Positions 37,372 to 49,499 of a stretch of 64,000 nt of DNA are shown piece by piece. The stretch comes from Platycnemis pennipes (taxonomy: Eukaryota; Arthropoda; Insecta; Odonata; Platycnemididae), in assembly GCA_933228895.1 (NCBI GenBank), contig OW121846.1, forward strand, positions 22,449,088 to 22,513,087. Direction: 5' to 3'. Within the stretch, counting starts at the first letter, position 1, and the number at the start of each line of letters is the position of its first letter. A model generated the notes under the pieces. The model searched no databases. It saw only the letters and a program-made list of their open reading frames with translations, and had not been told where the DNA came from. Made by a program: the position numbers and the translations under genes.

Positions 37372-37479
37372 GTAAGTTTCCTCAGACGAACTGTCCGGCT
37401 ATTGAGAAATTGTGGTCACAAATTTTTCTGTTTTCCCACAGTTTTTCCTGACCAGATTTGTCAATAAATATTCGCACGT

Positions 37480-38680
37480 GTACGTGGATACATGCTCAGC
37501 ATTCACACTATTGGCTATAGCATAAAGAAACATCATCCAACGTACCAAATATTTCGCAATTCATTCTCAGTCCTCATGATCCCCAGTATCACAAGCAATG
37601 ATTTAATTTCAGTAAAATGCACGAAGAAATCACTAGGTGTACAATCATCCGTCCCCACGAGCAACATTTCATAGCCACGAATATAAGCCTGGCAACGGTA
37701 AACATTTCTCGGCAAGAAAAACATAAATTAAGGCTGAGTTTTGTTTAAGGAACTACTTTAAACATGCCTATTCGCTATCAAGCCCCAAAACTCCTTTCAG
37801 AATATGATCATTTTGCTGGCCATTGCATAAACTCTCGACGTCTACAACTATGGTATTTTAAAATGGAGAGAGATATAACAAACACTCATTTTCGTATTCA
37901 AAGAGTATTTATGTAAACTATCTATCGTTTATTTTATGCGCATCTTAGAAGAGTCACCTTCATCTTCTGAAATACATGTACTGAACGTTGAGAATTCTTC
38001 CTCTGCTTCAGTGACTCCAGTGGCTTGAGGGTCTAACTGTTTAATGAATCTAATGAAGTTTTGCTAAATTGGGGAAGCCTAATTAAGAACTCAAAAATTA
38101 ACAACTTGCGTGAATGCGCTACCCAAATTTTCTGTAAGGGGACAAACACCCGAATTCCTGCGCTTACAACTCATCGAAGAGGAAATTATTCATAATTAAC
38201 GCTACCCAAGATAGCACATTGCACTTTATGAGGATTCATTTTCACTCCTGATATTGCTTTGCATGCACTAAGTGGAGCATTATCGAGTAGTATTAATTTT
38301 AATAACTCAAAGCAGCGGTACCCATTAGTAATAGTACATATACTGTACATTGTCATATTGACTTGATATTATTTTCCATCAAAACATTCATTTATTTCTG
38401 TCAGTGTGCTCATTATCTTTCCCATCTGTCGCTAGTATTGGCACGTGAGTATCTCGCAACTACGCAATTATCATTTTAAATAAATGTTTCCTCAATGGCT
38501 TCCTCCAAATTTTATTAATGTTGCGAAGTCATTTTGGTTTTTTCCCCTCTGTAGACCAGGGCTTGTCACCGTGCCGTTAAGAGTCCACTGGTAAAGACAT
38601 TCCTCCTTACGTCGCCTTGCTGTAGAACTCACCCTTGTCTCACATGTAATTTTAACTTTTTCATGATTTATTGGAGCCAG
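37480..38680. other. AT-rich stretch, possible first intron
   Basis: No recognised exon. It contains a second copy of ACGTGGATACATGCT (37482-37496; the other is at 36661-36675 in the leader). Confidence 0.35.
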
Positions 38681-38684
38681 AGAG

Positions 38685-38940
38685 CAGTCAGTCAGCCACG
38701 GGATCCCCGTCGGGGCTCTCAGGCCTCGTGGTCACGAATCCCTGCGGCCCTGCCCGTGGGCATCGTTTGTTGGCATCTCCTCCCCGTCGGCAAATCCACA
38801 GGTGGGACTGTCGGGACGAATGTCAGGCCGGGGAGGGCCACTTCATTCACTGACTGCGGAGGGAGGCGACTGAATTCGCTCAGTGATGCGTCGCTAATAT
38901 CGCAGATGAGTCCGTGTAGGGGTGAGGGCGTACTTTCCTA
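38685..38940. other. Isolated GC-rich block upstream of a LINE remnant
   Basis: A sharply delimited GC-rich 250-bp block (e.g. GATCCCCGTCGGGGCTCTCA near 38702), about 0.9 kb upstream of the endonuclease remnant at 39.85 kb on the same strand. The plus-strand 92-codon frame is not recognised. It could be a small promoter-type island or the GC-rich 5' part of an older retrotransposon insertion; I cannot decide. Confidence 0.3.
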
Positions 38941-38949
38941 GTGTCGTGA

Positions 38950-39845
38950 AATATACTCCAAATAATATACTATCCCTATCTTGTATTTTTACATTGGGCG
39001 CGCTGACTTCTGATGCTGACTTATATTAGTTTTACTAAAGTCACCTATTCTAAGCATAGCCATTCTCTGACAGAATTCCTGTAGATAAGTGTTAACTTTT
39101 TATGTAGTTTCTCGAATAATATCGTGCAGTGCCCTTTAAGAGTGCATCTTAAAATTCTCTCCGAGTAATGCTGCTTCGCTCTATATTATCAAATCTTATA
39201 CCTATGCTATCAAGTGCTACAATGTTTATGATACGCACAATGACATTGTAATATTTTTTTCGTTGACCGGCATATTTTTCTCCTTTCGACCTTATCCATC
39301 AACTTTGGACCTAATAAGCTGTATATAACTTGTAACTCCTTGAACATCAATCTCAACTATTCAAACCAATTGGCTAAAACAACATTCATGACTAATCCCT
39401 TTCACTGAATATTGGGTAAGATTGGCTGGAAAGTTGAGATGAGCTTACTCTTTTACCTCCAAATTTAGAGGCACATTTATTTATTCTATTTGGCCATACA
39501 CTTTTTTTCCAGCAAGCTATGACTATTTTAATGATATGAAGTCAATCAATTAAATGCCGATGTACTGTTTTTCTTGGAGTTGCATTGATGTTAAATATTT
39601 TATAGATGTTGCGAGACCGAAGAAAACAACCTCCTGTTGAGTGAAGCCATTGAAAACTAAACGGTACAAATAAGATCACAAATATCCGTTCTCTTGCATC
39701 AAATAGGAACTCCCTTATGATCGAAAATGTATGCAGGAAAGCAGTATTCCCTGTCGTATCTTGCTATGAAAAGTTTCAAAATTTGAGTATTTTAATGAAT
39801 TGATTCCCCTTAAGCAAAATTCTTCATATAGTAATTAAAAGTGAT
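38950..39845. other. AT-rich spacer before the retrotransposon remnant
   Basis: No supported feature. Confidence 0.4.
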
Positions 39846-39864
39846 GCTGACAAATTTTTTAGTC

Positions 39865-40265
39865 CTTCAGATTTACATGCCGACTGGGGACATGAGGAGA
39901 AGAAGTATAGATCAGCTAGAAGAAATAATCGAGAAATTTAAGGGTAAGAATATAATCGCTACGGGAGATCATAAGGCTGTATTCGGGGAAGGGAGGGACG
40001 GAAGTGAAATAGGGGAGTATGGGCTGGGTGTGTAGATTTACTGCGGTGAGAAAGTAGTGGAGTTCTGTGCGAGGAATAATTGATTGTTACCAACACATCA
40101 TTTAATGCCATCGTTTAAATACATCTGGAAAATGCCGGGGACACAGGGAGATACTAGCTAGATTACAGAATTATTAGGCAAATATTTAGGAACTGGGTGA
40201 TGAGGTCACATAGTTCTCAGGTGCAGATGCAGACTCCGATCATAACTTGGTAGTGATGAATTAGG
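39865..40265 (+). pseudogene. LINE apurinic-type endonuclease remnant
   Basis: Readable pieces in order: LQIYMPTGD near 39866, IIATGDHKAVFGEGRDG with GDHKA at 39964-39978 (family GDWNA, so the W and the catalytic-region N are substituted), GEYGLG, then after a stop GEKVVEFCARNN, YIWKMPG near 40110, DYRIIRQIFRNWVMRS, and the terminal SDHNLV motif intact at 40235-40252. A one-base loss after the MPG codons (about 40140) shifts the frame. SDHNLV carries the Asp-His pair normally in the active site. The enzyme would nick target DNA for target-primed reverse transcription; this copy cannot. Confidence 0.85.
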
Positions 40266-40899
40266 TAGTGATGGAAAAGCAAGGTTACAAAGGTTAGTAA
40301 TAGGAAGAAGAATAAAGAAGGTATGTAGAGGCACTGATTGGACGAAGCGGAGGGAATATCAGATGGTGGACAGATGCAAGAAGGGAGAGAGCTGTTGATG
40401 AAGGGTGGGAAATAATAAAGACGAGGATACGTAGAGCAGCTGAGAAAACTATTGGAACAGCAAAAGTTGGAGGATCAAGAAACCATGAGTAGCAGCAGAA
40501 ATAATAGAAAAAAATGAGAGAAGAAAAAATGGAGAAGTGTGAGCACCGAGATAGGCAGAAGATGACGTAAGGAAATAAACAACAGACTTGGCAGAGGAAA
40601 TAAAAAGATAAAGAAAATTGGTGTAGCCATCAATGTGAGAAGATTGAGAGGCTCCAGGGAGGACGAGAAGTAGGCTCCCTGTTCCTAAAGGGTTGACTAT
40701 TGTCGGTAATCAGGTGATGAAACATGGTACCGTGCATAAAAGACAGAACGGGAACTTTAGTGATATAACCAGGAGAGATTCGATATTGATGGAAGGAATC
40801 CGTGGATGGTCTCTTTCACTGTAAAAATAGGCCTAGGAGCTTGAGCAGAGAATGGGACATAGATAAGGATGATCTGGGACCAGGTAGTGAGATGGAGAA

Positions 40900-41725
40900 A
40901 ACCTTGCGTGAAATGAAGGCGAGTGAAGCAGTGGGGATTGATAACACCCTTGCTGAACTACTGAAGAACCTAGGAAGAGGTAGAAGGGAGCGGTTTTACG
41001 GGCTTGTTCGTCGGACACACGAAGAGGGGGTTAAGCTGGAGGATTTTTTAAAACCCGTACTGATACCGAAAGAGAGAGTAACCAAGGAATGTGAAGACAA
41101 CAAAACGATTAGTTTGATTTCTCGTGCGGCAAGTTTCGCGCCGAGAATCATCAATAAAAAGATATAGAAAGAGAGAAAATGAATTTAAAGGCGAGGATAA
41201 ATTCGACTCTCGCTTGGGAAGGGTCTCTCGGGACGCGATTACAGTAGTGAAAATATTAGTGAAAAGGAATTTTGAATATAATAAGGATATATTTGCGTGC
41301 TTTGTTGATTTTGAAGAGTTTTCGACAGCATGAGGTAGGAAAAATTAATGGAAATAAAACAGGAGACTGATCAGCCATTTATGGAGGGCGTAGAAGTCAT
41401 GAGTGAGATTGCTGACCGAGAATCGGATTGGGTGGTCATAGGGAGAGGGGTTAGGCAGGGCTGTTCGTATTCACCTGTACGTCTTAACATACACTTGCAG
41501 AAAATGGTGATAGAGGCATGGGATGAGCTTCAGTCAGGGGTAAAAGTCGGGAAAAGTTGATAAAGTCAATAAGGTTTGTGGATAACCAAGTGCTAGTCAG
41601 CCAGTCAACCAAGGGCTTACAAAAAAATACTAAATGCGTAACAAAGACATTGCAAAAAACACGGAATGGAGATGAACCACAAGAAAACGGAAGTAATGAA
41701 GATTTCTAGAACAAAGGACCAGGTA
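40900..41725 (+). pseudogene. LINE reverse-transcriptase remnant
   Basis: Begins TLREMKASEAVGID-TLAELLKNLG (GID at about 40934), continues EEGVKLEDFLKPVLIPKE and TISLISRAAS-APRIINKKI. It then shifts frame to DKFDSRLGRVSRDAI and CFVDFEE (about 41298-41318, family CFVDFEKAFD). A further shift reaches IGRGVRQGCSYSPVRLNI (from 41438). The catalytic FADD box has become FVDN (41575-41586), losing the second aspartate. A last recognisable segment is MNHKKTEVMKISRTKDQ near 41675. Frames break at about 41160, 41333 and 41560. Family RTs copy their own RNA at the nicked target; this one is inactive. Confidence 0.9.
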
Positions 41726-41854
41726 AAATTTAACCGTAGGTGGTCAGATGCTGGAGCAGGTGGTGCAATTTCGCTATCCAGATAGTATGTTGGAGGAAAA
41801 AAGGTATAGCAGCTTTGAGATTGCAGTGGCAATTCTCCTCTTCTAACTTGGGGT

Positions 41855-44800
41855 GGAGAGGAACATTTATTTTGGCCCAGAATATCTTTCTTGTTATTGG
41901 TTTTTGCTAAGTATATGTATCACTGTCTGAAATGATATTTGTAAAAAATGATGTCGGTGATTGCTTTTTAAATCAGTCAGGGGTTGAAAAGCTATTTGGA
42001 AAATTATTTTCTCGCTCTGGTAAATACTTTCTCCATGTTCATGGCCGTGGGCCACGCTAGATAAAATAAGAAGGAAGGGTTCGATTGAGTATTTACCTAG
42101 GAAAGATTTATACGGAGCGGATACGTAGAATGTTTTGGCCCTAAATAAAAAAATCAATGGATTTATTCCCGAGATATAAACTGGATGCGCGAGCATATCC
42201 TGAACGAGTCAATATTAGGCTTCATTAAATAGAGTGCTTTGTATGAGCGTGATTTAAAATAAATTTTTGCTTTTCTTAATTCCACGTTTAATTATAAAAG
42301 CAGTATACCTCATATATGGTGGCATATTTTCCGTTCATGCTAACCGATTCTGCCTCATGGAGTACCAATCCTTCGGATTTTATCACAAGCTCTTTCCACT
42401 CTGAGTTTGAGCGCTCAGCTGTTGTGGAGAAAACAATTCCCTTCGCGTGTTGTTCCCATTCACACCGAACTTTCTCTATGGAATCCAGAAGTGATGTTGG
42501 ATGAGCCCGATGTATGTCCCGCGAGAATTCTTCCGACCAGTTTTCATACGACCCTAGAGCATTGTTTGCCTTTGGAAAGTCTTATAGGCCTTCCCTCAAT
42601 CTCTTCGAAATAACGAGATAAGAACTGGGCCGTAGTTTTCATCTCCCTCCGCAGTACTTCCGAAGCTAAATAGAAACCTTTTTGAAACAAGGGAGCAAAT
42701 GTTTCCTATGCCTGAATGAATTGCAACATTTTTTACACACCATTACTTTAAAATGAACCGAATGCTTGACTTCGCAAGTAACATTGCCCGCAAGCTGGAA
42801 GCAATGGATGGAAAGTCCTGTTTTAGTTATTCTGAGGGTTAGTGTAACCCACCCTACAGTAAAGGCAGTGTCGCCCTTTAGAATAGGAATATTGACTCAA
42901 GCATAGATTATCTGAAATCAGTTTCGATGAGGAACGACTCAAGGTGGAGAAACCACACAATCAAATCTTGTGATAAATAAGCTGCCGGATGCTATTGGTA
43001 TTCAAAACGAGAAAATGGATTTAATACTTCATTCGCTTTCCCTTCTAAACGGGATGATTTTCCTCAGAATCAGTTTGGCATGGCCTACATTTTTATCCAT
43101 GTTTTGCTCTTCTTCAGCCATAAATTATACGTATTTTTTTGGTAAAAGGCGCTTTTTTTTAAATTACCTTCTACCTCAACCAAAGCAATTTTTTGTCATG
43201 TTCTGTTGGATTAACGCAATGTAATTTTTTCTTGGATATCGTTATCTATAAACATTTCTACACTTAACACTTCATTGGCATAATGTTTTCCATTGTCACT
43301 CTATCAGGGTAGTCCACGTCCAGAGATGCAAACGGGAAATCTTTTTGCAACGGAATGCTTTACTCGAGAAGGCTCCATGACGCCATTGCTTCGCTGTAAA
43401 AACTGGATAAAAAGAAAAGAGTCGGTTTGCTACCGCTCCTCGGTATAGTAATGTGGTGGTTTAACTTTCAAACCGCAGTGCGGACTGCAGCATTGAAGTG
43501 CCGTAGTTTGTCAAGGAATGAGTGCCGCTACCCAGAGCAGTGTGGTCTCCGCCTTCACTCACGTGCAGGAAGTCACGACATCTTCATATGTTTGTGTATC
43601 GCTTGTCAGGTCTAACTTACGCAAGGGTAGACGCATACCGACTCTGATGGCTACTACTCATCGCTCAGGGCTGCTTACTCGACGACTGCACCGTGTAATT
43701 CCTCAGCTAACTTCTCTATGCAGAAGTCCCAATATCCGTACTCTACCCGATGTAATTCAAAGACCCAAGTACCCTGTAACCATGGATGCTCAACGAAACT
43801 ATGCTCAAGAGTTAACAGAGCTCTTGGTGTCGCAAATTTGCGAAGAACATGTACGAACTTGTACCTTTAAGCACAATAATGGATTTCATACCTCCGTAAT
43901 CATGTAGCGAACCATGAAAACGGATATGCATTGGAAACGGACCTAAAATGAGTTAAAATAATTGTTGACAGCCCAAGGTACTTTCGTTTATGATCGGTAC
44001 TTCCAAGGAATTAGATATCTGAAAGTTTTCATTGCATTATATTTTCACTGGTGAATCGAACCAAGTCATTTGCATGTAGTGTCACCTCGCACTGGCCAAC
44101 ATTCATTTATGATGTGGAGGCTGACACTTCAGCCAAACCTGGTTTTAAAATATTTTACTTACCATGTCCCAGGATCCCTTGGTAAAACAGTTGAAGAAAT
44201 GCTTTTCAATGCATCGTTGAAATACGCATTCCATTCATTGACATTTTAATGACCATCGTCAACCGTATTGTCAGTAGAAATTTGAATAATTGTCATTTCA
44301 TAATAATTGTCATTTCAATAATTCGTTGGTATTTCGGTGAAATTTAAGTGTTAGTGTTTGGAGTTTTGGTCAAAAGTACCCGCTGCTAGAAAAAATGTCA
44401 TCTAGTTCAATCATCAATCTTACTTTGAGATAATTACATCTTGCGTAGCATCGCGTGTGTTTTGCATCCACTGGCTCTTTTTGTTTATTTGAACGCGATT
44501 AATAGTTTTGAATTTAGATACCAATCCGAAAGATGAATTAGGTTGAAAACGGTGAATCGGCGAGATGAAAGAACTAATAACTCATGAAGTATCAAAATAC
44601 ATTCAAGCTTCATTTTTGCAAGCTCTCGTGTCATTTAAAAGAATGACCGAGAAACGATAAGCCCAGGCATGGTGTGGCACCTTCCAATTCCTGTCTTAAC
44701 ATTGTGTTCACGTTGCAATTATTGGGAATCTACAGCAAGACAAGTTGACAGAAAGCCCGAGTGCAATTATTTTGTCATTTTTTCCACTGCTGAGGCTTGG

Positions 44801-47800
44801 GGAGGTCCCATGTGGCATAAACTGGTAATCCGCAGGAAATTCGCCTAGATTTAACTCAGTTCACACATTTCACTTAGTTTCTAATCTCTTCCTTAATGTG
44901 TCCTCTTCAATCCACCTCGATGCGACTTTCTTGTAGCTTATGAAATGATTCGCTGTTTAAACTTGCATTAAAATATCGTAAGCATTCCATTGACATCCCT
45001 GTGTTTCGCCATTATCCTGAATTTTACCTTTTATCGAAAATATTTTCACCGGTACCTTGTATTTGATATTTTGTCGCACATATAACCGCATGTTACATTT
45101 CGAGTCTTCAAGTGGCTGCTAATCAGTTTAAATCTTTGGAATTGTACTGATACAGGGTAGTTACGCTCGTGGTGGAGCTTGAGGGTTTGAGGAAAAAATC
45201 AGTTCTTCCTCGCCTTGAGGACGTACAAGTGTGTCTGTATAGTCTCCATCTCCACCGTCTTCCATATGAATTGCCTCCGCCAGCCACGCATTCCCACGCA
45301 GCCACAAGTTTCTCTCTGGTCAGAGTGCCTTTACGCCTCCCCCCTCTCTTCACTCGACGCCACTGGCATCCCTTCCGGGTGAAAGCGGGCTTTACAGCGC
45401 TCCCGTGCACTCTACAACCGCGGAGGACATCTTCCCTTAAATATTAGGAAGTTAATCGCGTCCGTGGGAGTCTGACCGAAGCTTCGCGAAGACCTTGATC
45501 ACGCGGCCAGGGGTCACGAAAAAGATTTTGATAGGGTATCCACGTCCTAGGTCTATTAAATGGTGGTAAGGAAGGCAGTGGTAGGGTTTTAAAGTTCTTG
45601 CAAGTTTGAACTATTCCGTAACACTCATTTCTGAGAGCTAGCCCACAAATAAAGACTTCGCATATTATTTTGGGTGGAAGTGGACCCCGATTCCTCGACT
45701 GCCAATCGAAAGTTTTAATCCTGTCTGCTGCCTCAGTAGAAAGGATGCTTATCTCATAAGATGTAAATAAAGGAATTTTCTTTAAATTATCAAATTTAAT
45801 GTGAATGAAAACTTCCTTTTTACTATTATCGGCGTAACTTGGAAATAAATCTGGGAAACCAACTAGAAATTGCGGTAAAGAAATAGGAATGAAAATATGA
45901 TACACTTATTCTTTGGTGTATTTGTACTTTACGGGTTATAATTTTTACTAATTTCTAGTAATGCCTCTTTATATTTTTAATAATTCATTTTAGATTCTAA
46001 CATGAATTATATTATTGCCAAGAATAAATATATCATATAATGGATTTTATAATTGCAGTTATACCCATAATTATAAATTCAGTTATATTGCTACATTGCA
46101 ATTATCATTAATAATTATTTCGGTATAAAATTGCTATTAAATCTTGGCTTCTAAATAACAGCAAGTTGGATGACGAAAATATTGGAGAAGTGACTTTTAC
46201 TGACTGTGGAACGATAACAATTTGTGCTATTTCCACTTACTTTTTTCCTCGCTGATTACCTGCAGCACGTCCAACATTCGTTGCCATTCCATGCGGTTCT
46301 GAGAGCCAATTAGAGTTCATTACATTCCATGTTTTTCCCATTAGTAGCGCAACATGCCACTGCAAATTCCTGAACATAGTAGAGTGTATTTTGGCATCAT
46401 ATACTCAAATTAAACAGCTCTACCTGTTTAACTTTACATTTTTGAATCAACTTAGCCGAATGCTTTCCCGTATCTCTGTTCTCCATGTAGTGAGGAAAAT
46501 TAAAGATACATTTTTGTGGCAGTTAATACTTTTTCCATTTTCCGTGTCAGTCGAAAGTTGCTACGGAGAACTTTTCCAGTAATGATCCGAAAATTTCCTT
46601 TCTTTTCTCCATAGTTTATTTTTGTAAGAACCGACACCAAATATGGCCTTGATTACTCATTTTTTATGACATTGGGCTCATTACAGTTATTGTACGCTAA
46701 TTGTTACTTACTAAGTGAGGGAAACCGTGTATTTGCTCGGATACATGAATGACGAGTTTCCTCATTTGCACGGACAATCGTGGTAGAATAGGCCTTCCCC
46801 TTTTAAGCCCAATTAACGTTCTTCAAATGGTCACATGACTCTTAGGAAGCATATAAAAAACAAGTTCACATCATCTTGTAACGTAAACAGAAATTCCTAA
46901 GCCCATACTCAAAAGTAAACGAGGAGTCGTGCTCGGAGTGAGACAGTTTGCTCTGAAGATAACACTGGAGTTGAGCCAGACGAGTGCTATCTATTGTTTT
47001 TTTCTGTTCCTCGACCTATCTTATCTACGTTCTCACTCCTTAATGAAACATGAGATTCCAAAGTGGAAACTGAGGTCAAAAGGAACGAACGCTCCTGGAT
47101 GTATTTATTTACTTCAGTGTCTTAGAAAGATCAATCATCTAGGTGGCGCCTACATCACATGCTATTTTTAGTATGATATAATTCATTCTAGGGGCCTCTT
47201 AATAAAGCATGCCATTCGTTAATAAATGCGCCAAGCAGTGCAACAAACAGCGAAAAACTCTTTGGAAACTTACGGATTCAACAAATTTCTAGTTGTATGC
47301 ATTTGTTTGCATCTTGGTATTGGGCAAGTTGAAGTTAATAGACTTATTTCACGTGTAAATATGTCATTTTTATAAATAAGAATAAAAGTCATGTTTAATA
47401 ATTTATCTTAATTCTCTTAACTTTACTGGGACATATATTGGCATTATATACATATATAATATTTAAATGCCTCGTTAATTCTTTACTATATCTAAAAATA
47501 TTTAAAATTTCAAGTAGAGAGGCATAATTCAACATTTTGTTCCCACTGAAAATTGGTAATGTAAAAGAAATCATAGAGCACGTTAATACTACCCTTCGCC
47601 CTAGAGGGACTCATTGTCTTTTAATTTGAGAAAATTAACTTGAGCGGCTGAGATGCCTACAATATTATTTAAAATCCCGTAGGGAAATAATGAAGCTGAG
47701 CGTTTACAAATGGATTTACTATGTTGTGTACATCCAAACATCTTTCATATTTTTGCTAATGTTATCAAAGAAAACAAGGGCCCAGATTCAATATTTTCTC

Positions 47801-48270
47801 CTTGGTGTTTGCCTATAAAGCCTTGCAGTCTGCAATTGTTTGTCTTTACGTGGCATCTTCTCGACCAGCAGGTGCATCAACGTTCCCTTCTCTCTGCGGT
47901 GTGCAATTATTTGGAGTGATGACAGCACTGAGTAGGCATCGCAAGAGGGAGCTTCTGCATAATGAAAGATGCGTCAAGGACAGTTGGAAGTAATCACCAC
48001 TGTTCATTTGTTTCCGCCGATCATACTGCCAATATCATCCCGATGGCCTTATAAACGCAAGATTATCACCACATTAGGGCGCATATTTGGCTAATAACCA
48101 CATGATGTATGCTGGTCGGTATTATTCCTGCGTCATTCTTGTGAAATATTTTAGTAAACTGCGAAATAAGGAGAGAGTAAAGTATGATTGTGACATTCGT
48201 CGTACGAAGGAATCTGGAAATGAATAATGCTGTGTTCGTGTTTACCCGAGCGATTGAAATGTGCCGACCT
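41855..48270. other. About 6.4 kb without recognisable genes
   Basis: AT-rich, very AT-rich at about 45900-46150. The longest open frames are 129 codons (43518-43907 plus) and 153 codons (45444-45905 minus); neither resembles a family I know, and both may be chance. A 14-bp direct duplication (TAATTGTCATTTCA) lies at 44287-44318. A moderately GC-rich patch at 45290-45420 has no clear frame. Confidence 0.4.
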
Positions 48271-48280
48271 CTCGTATTCT

Positions 48281-48312
48281 TATATAAGCGCGAGCAGTAT
48301 TCTATAGTTTAA
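48281..48312 (+). promoter_or_regulatory. TATA-box motif with GC-flank
   Basis: TATATAAG followed by CGCGAGCAG is a good TATA-box core in context. About 30 nt downstream there is no clear initiator, and the following ATG (about 48368) has no convincing exon. Confidence 0.22.
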
Positions 48313-48965
48313 TAATTCATTCGTGATGAGAGAAATAAACGAGAATCTTATCAAGAAACAAAAAAAAATGAAATTGGCAACTCAGGGTAATGAATCGGAG
48401 CTGTTCGCTTAGTATTTAGTGCAATTTGCGTTGATTTAGAAGTTGCATAGTTTCATTGGAATTTGCATTAAGGCAGAGAGGAAAGATAAATCCATTATTA
48501 GTGCTAAACATCGAAATCACACTTTGTACACTTTGTTTTGTTTGATGTTTCCTTGTTCCACAATTCATCGCCTAACTCCATGAAATTTATTTCATTGTTA
48601 GTGATTACTTACTTTTGACTGCTATTTGCCAGCCGTTAATTTCCATTTTAATTGATAACTATAATTTGCCGTCGTGTTTCCAAAGTACTGGCATTAACAT
48701 ATTTTTTTCTGTGTTCTGATGGAAAATCCCGCTGGCGCAAACTACACCTAGTTTTACTAACATTCCAGAGTTATGGAATGGAATAATAGGATATCAGTGC
48801 ATTTAATGACAGAGCAGTGAACGGTTGATATTACGTAGAAGGATAAATGGTGTCCCCATTGATGCATCTCCTTTGCCATTTTCTGATCAAGAAAGACTCC
48901 TTCCCTAAATTGTTATTTGACACAGTTACCTTGGAATTGCCTGCATTCTATCTTTCATACATTTT

Positions 48966-48976
48966 AAGTGTTTCAA
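48966..48976 (+). repeat. 5' target-site duplication of the complete SINE
   Basis: AAGTGTTTCAA, repeated exactly at 49303-49313 on the other side of the SINE. Confidence 0.8.
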
Positions 48977-49302
48977 AGGGGATCGGGTTGGTGTGGTGGC
49001 TGGAGTACTGGCCTCCCATTTCGAGGGCCCGGGTTCAATTCCCGATTGTGGCGGATTTTTAGTGGCAAAACGGTCCCCACTTGAGTGCCTAGCGAAGGGC
49101 ATTTCAGGTGCAGTACTCCGTCCATCGGATGGGACGTTAAGCCATGGTTCCCTTGGCACCTGTCGCTAAAAGTAGGCTAATGCCGACGCCGGGTTTCCCT
49201 TCACCCTTCCTCCGTTCCGTGAAAACTCCTGTCTTTGCATAATTATCCACCTTTGGCTCATATGTCGGTCGCCTCCCCTGAATGTTTCATACAATGTGAA
49301 CC
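48977..49302 (+). mobile_element. Complete tRNA-derived SINE (GGATGGGACGTTAA family)
   Basis: A 326-bp element bounded by an 11-bp target-site duplication (AAGTGTTTCAA). The head is tRNA-like: an A-box-like TGGTGTGGTGGCTGGAGTAC followed by a B box GGGTTCAATTCCC at about 49030. The body has CTTGAGTGCCTAG, the hallmark ATCGGATGGGACGTTAAGCC, TTGGCACCTGTCGCTAAAAG and ATGCCGACGCCGGGTTTCCC. The 3' end is AT-rich, ACAATGTGAACC, without a long poly-A. Such elements are transcribed by RNA polymerase III from the internal A/B boxes and moved by a LINE. The intact duplication makes this the best-defined mobile element in the window. Partial copies lie at 20925, 35272 and 52810. Confidence 0.88.
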
Positions 49303-49313
49303 AAGTGTTTCAA
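49303..49313 (+). repeat. 3' target-site duplication of the complete SINE
   Basis: AAGTGTTTCAA, identical to 48966-48976. Confidence 0.8.
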
Positions 49314-49437
49314 TGACTCAAAAGTTGCAATAACAGAAATAAAACTGGAATGATTCTTTGTTTACCTACCCAGTTTTTATTTCTTCGGCACGCGTGTTAA
49401 CATTTGAGCTGCTTTACTAACGCATTTCTCTGACTTG

Positions 49438-49490
49438 ACCCACCGCGGTGGCGCACCGTTAACCCCCCGCTCTCGATCACTGAATATACC
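49438..49490 (+). mobile_element. Possible truncated SINE head
   Basis: ACCGCGGTGGCGCACCGTTAA resembles the 5' end and A box of arthropod tRNA-derived SINEs (compare CCCCGGTGGCTGCGGGGTAA at 53662). No B box follows at the expected distance. Confidence 0.3.
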
Positions 49491-49499
49491 CTTCTCTTT

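Larger units (their letters stand above)
36400..37375 (+). promoter_or_regulatory. CpG-rich promoter and 5' leader region
   Basis: Continuous GC- and CpG-rich block holding a TATA box (36568), a plausible start site about 30 nt downstream, a leader of about 480 nt and a candidate first coding exon ending at a GTAAGT donor. The leader contains upstream ATGs (for example near 36654 and 36668) and a repeated GGTGATTCGACTC (about 36906 and 36940). Upstream ATGs would be expected to reduce translation of the main frame if transcription starts at the TATA-predicted site. Confidence 0.5.
39850..41850 (+). mobile_element. Degenerate non-LTR retrotransposon (RTE-like LINE)
   Basis: About 2 kb of decayed LINE in one orientation: endonuclease (39.86-40.27 kb), a linker, then reverse transcriptase (40.90-41.73 kb). 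Protein similarity is clear despite at least three frame changes and several stops. The start of the endonuclease and everything after the RT palm domain are missing, including the IGHL-type C-terminus preserved in the other remnant at 20.0-20.6 kb. Two overlapping layers of decay (substituted catalytic residues and frameshifts) show it is long inactive. No poly-A, tail repeat or target-site duplication was located. Assignment to RTE rather than another LINE clade is inference, from similarity to the endonuclease family that also gave rise to the bovine craniofacial development protein 2. Confidence 0.88.

Noticed and set aside
43518..43907. 129-codon plus-strand open frame
   Set aside because: No motif, no promoter or splice context, and an overlapping second frame of similar quality.
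45444..45905. 153-codon minus-strand open frame
   Set aside because: Long for its AT-rich setting, but I recognise no family. Its C-terminal part looks like translated repeat-like sequence. Left as part of the unassigned stretch.
48977..49050. Functional tRNA gene
   Set aside because: A and B boxes are present, but the cloverleaf does not close and the sequence continues into a SINE body flanked by a target-site duplication.
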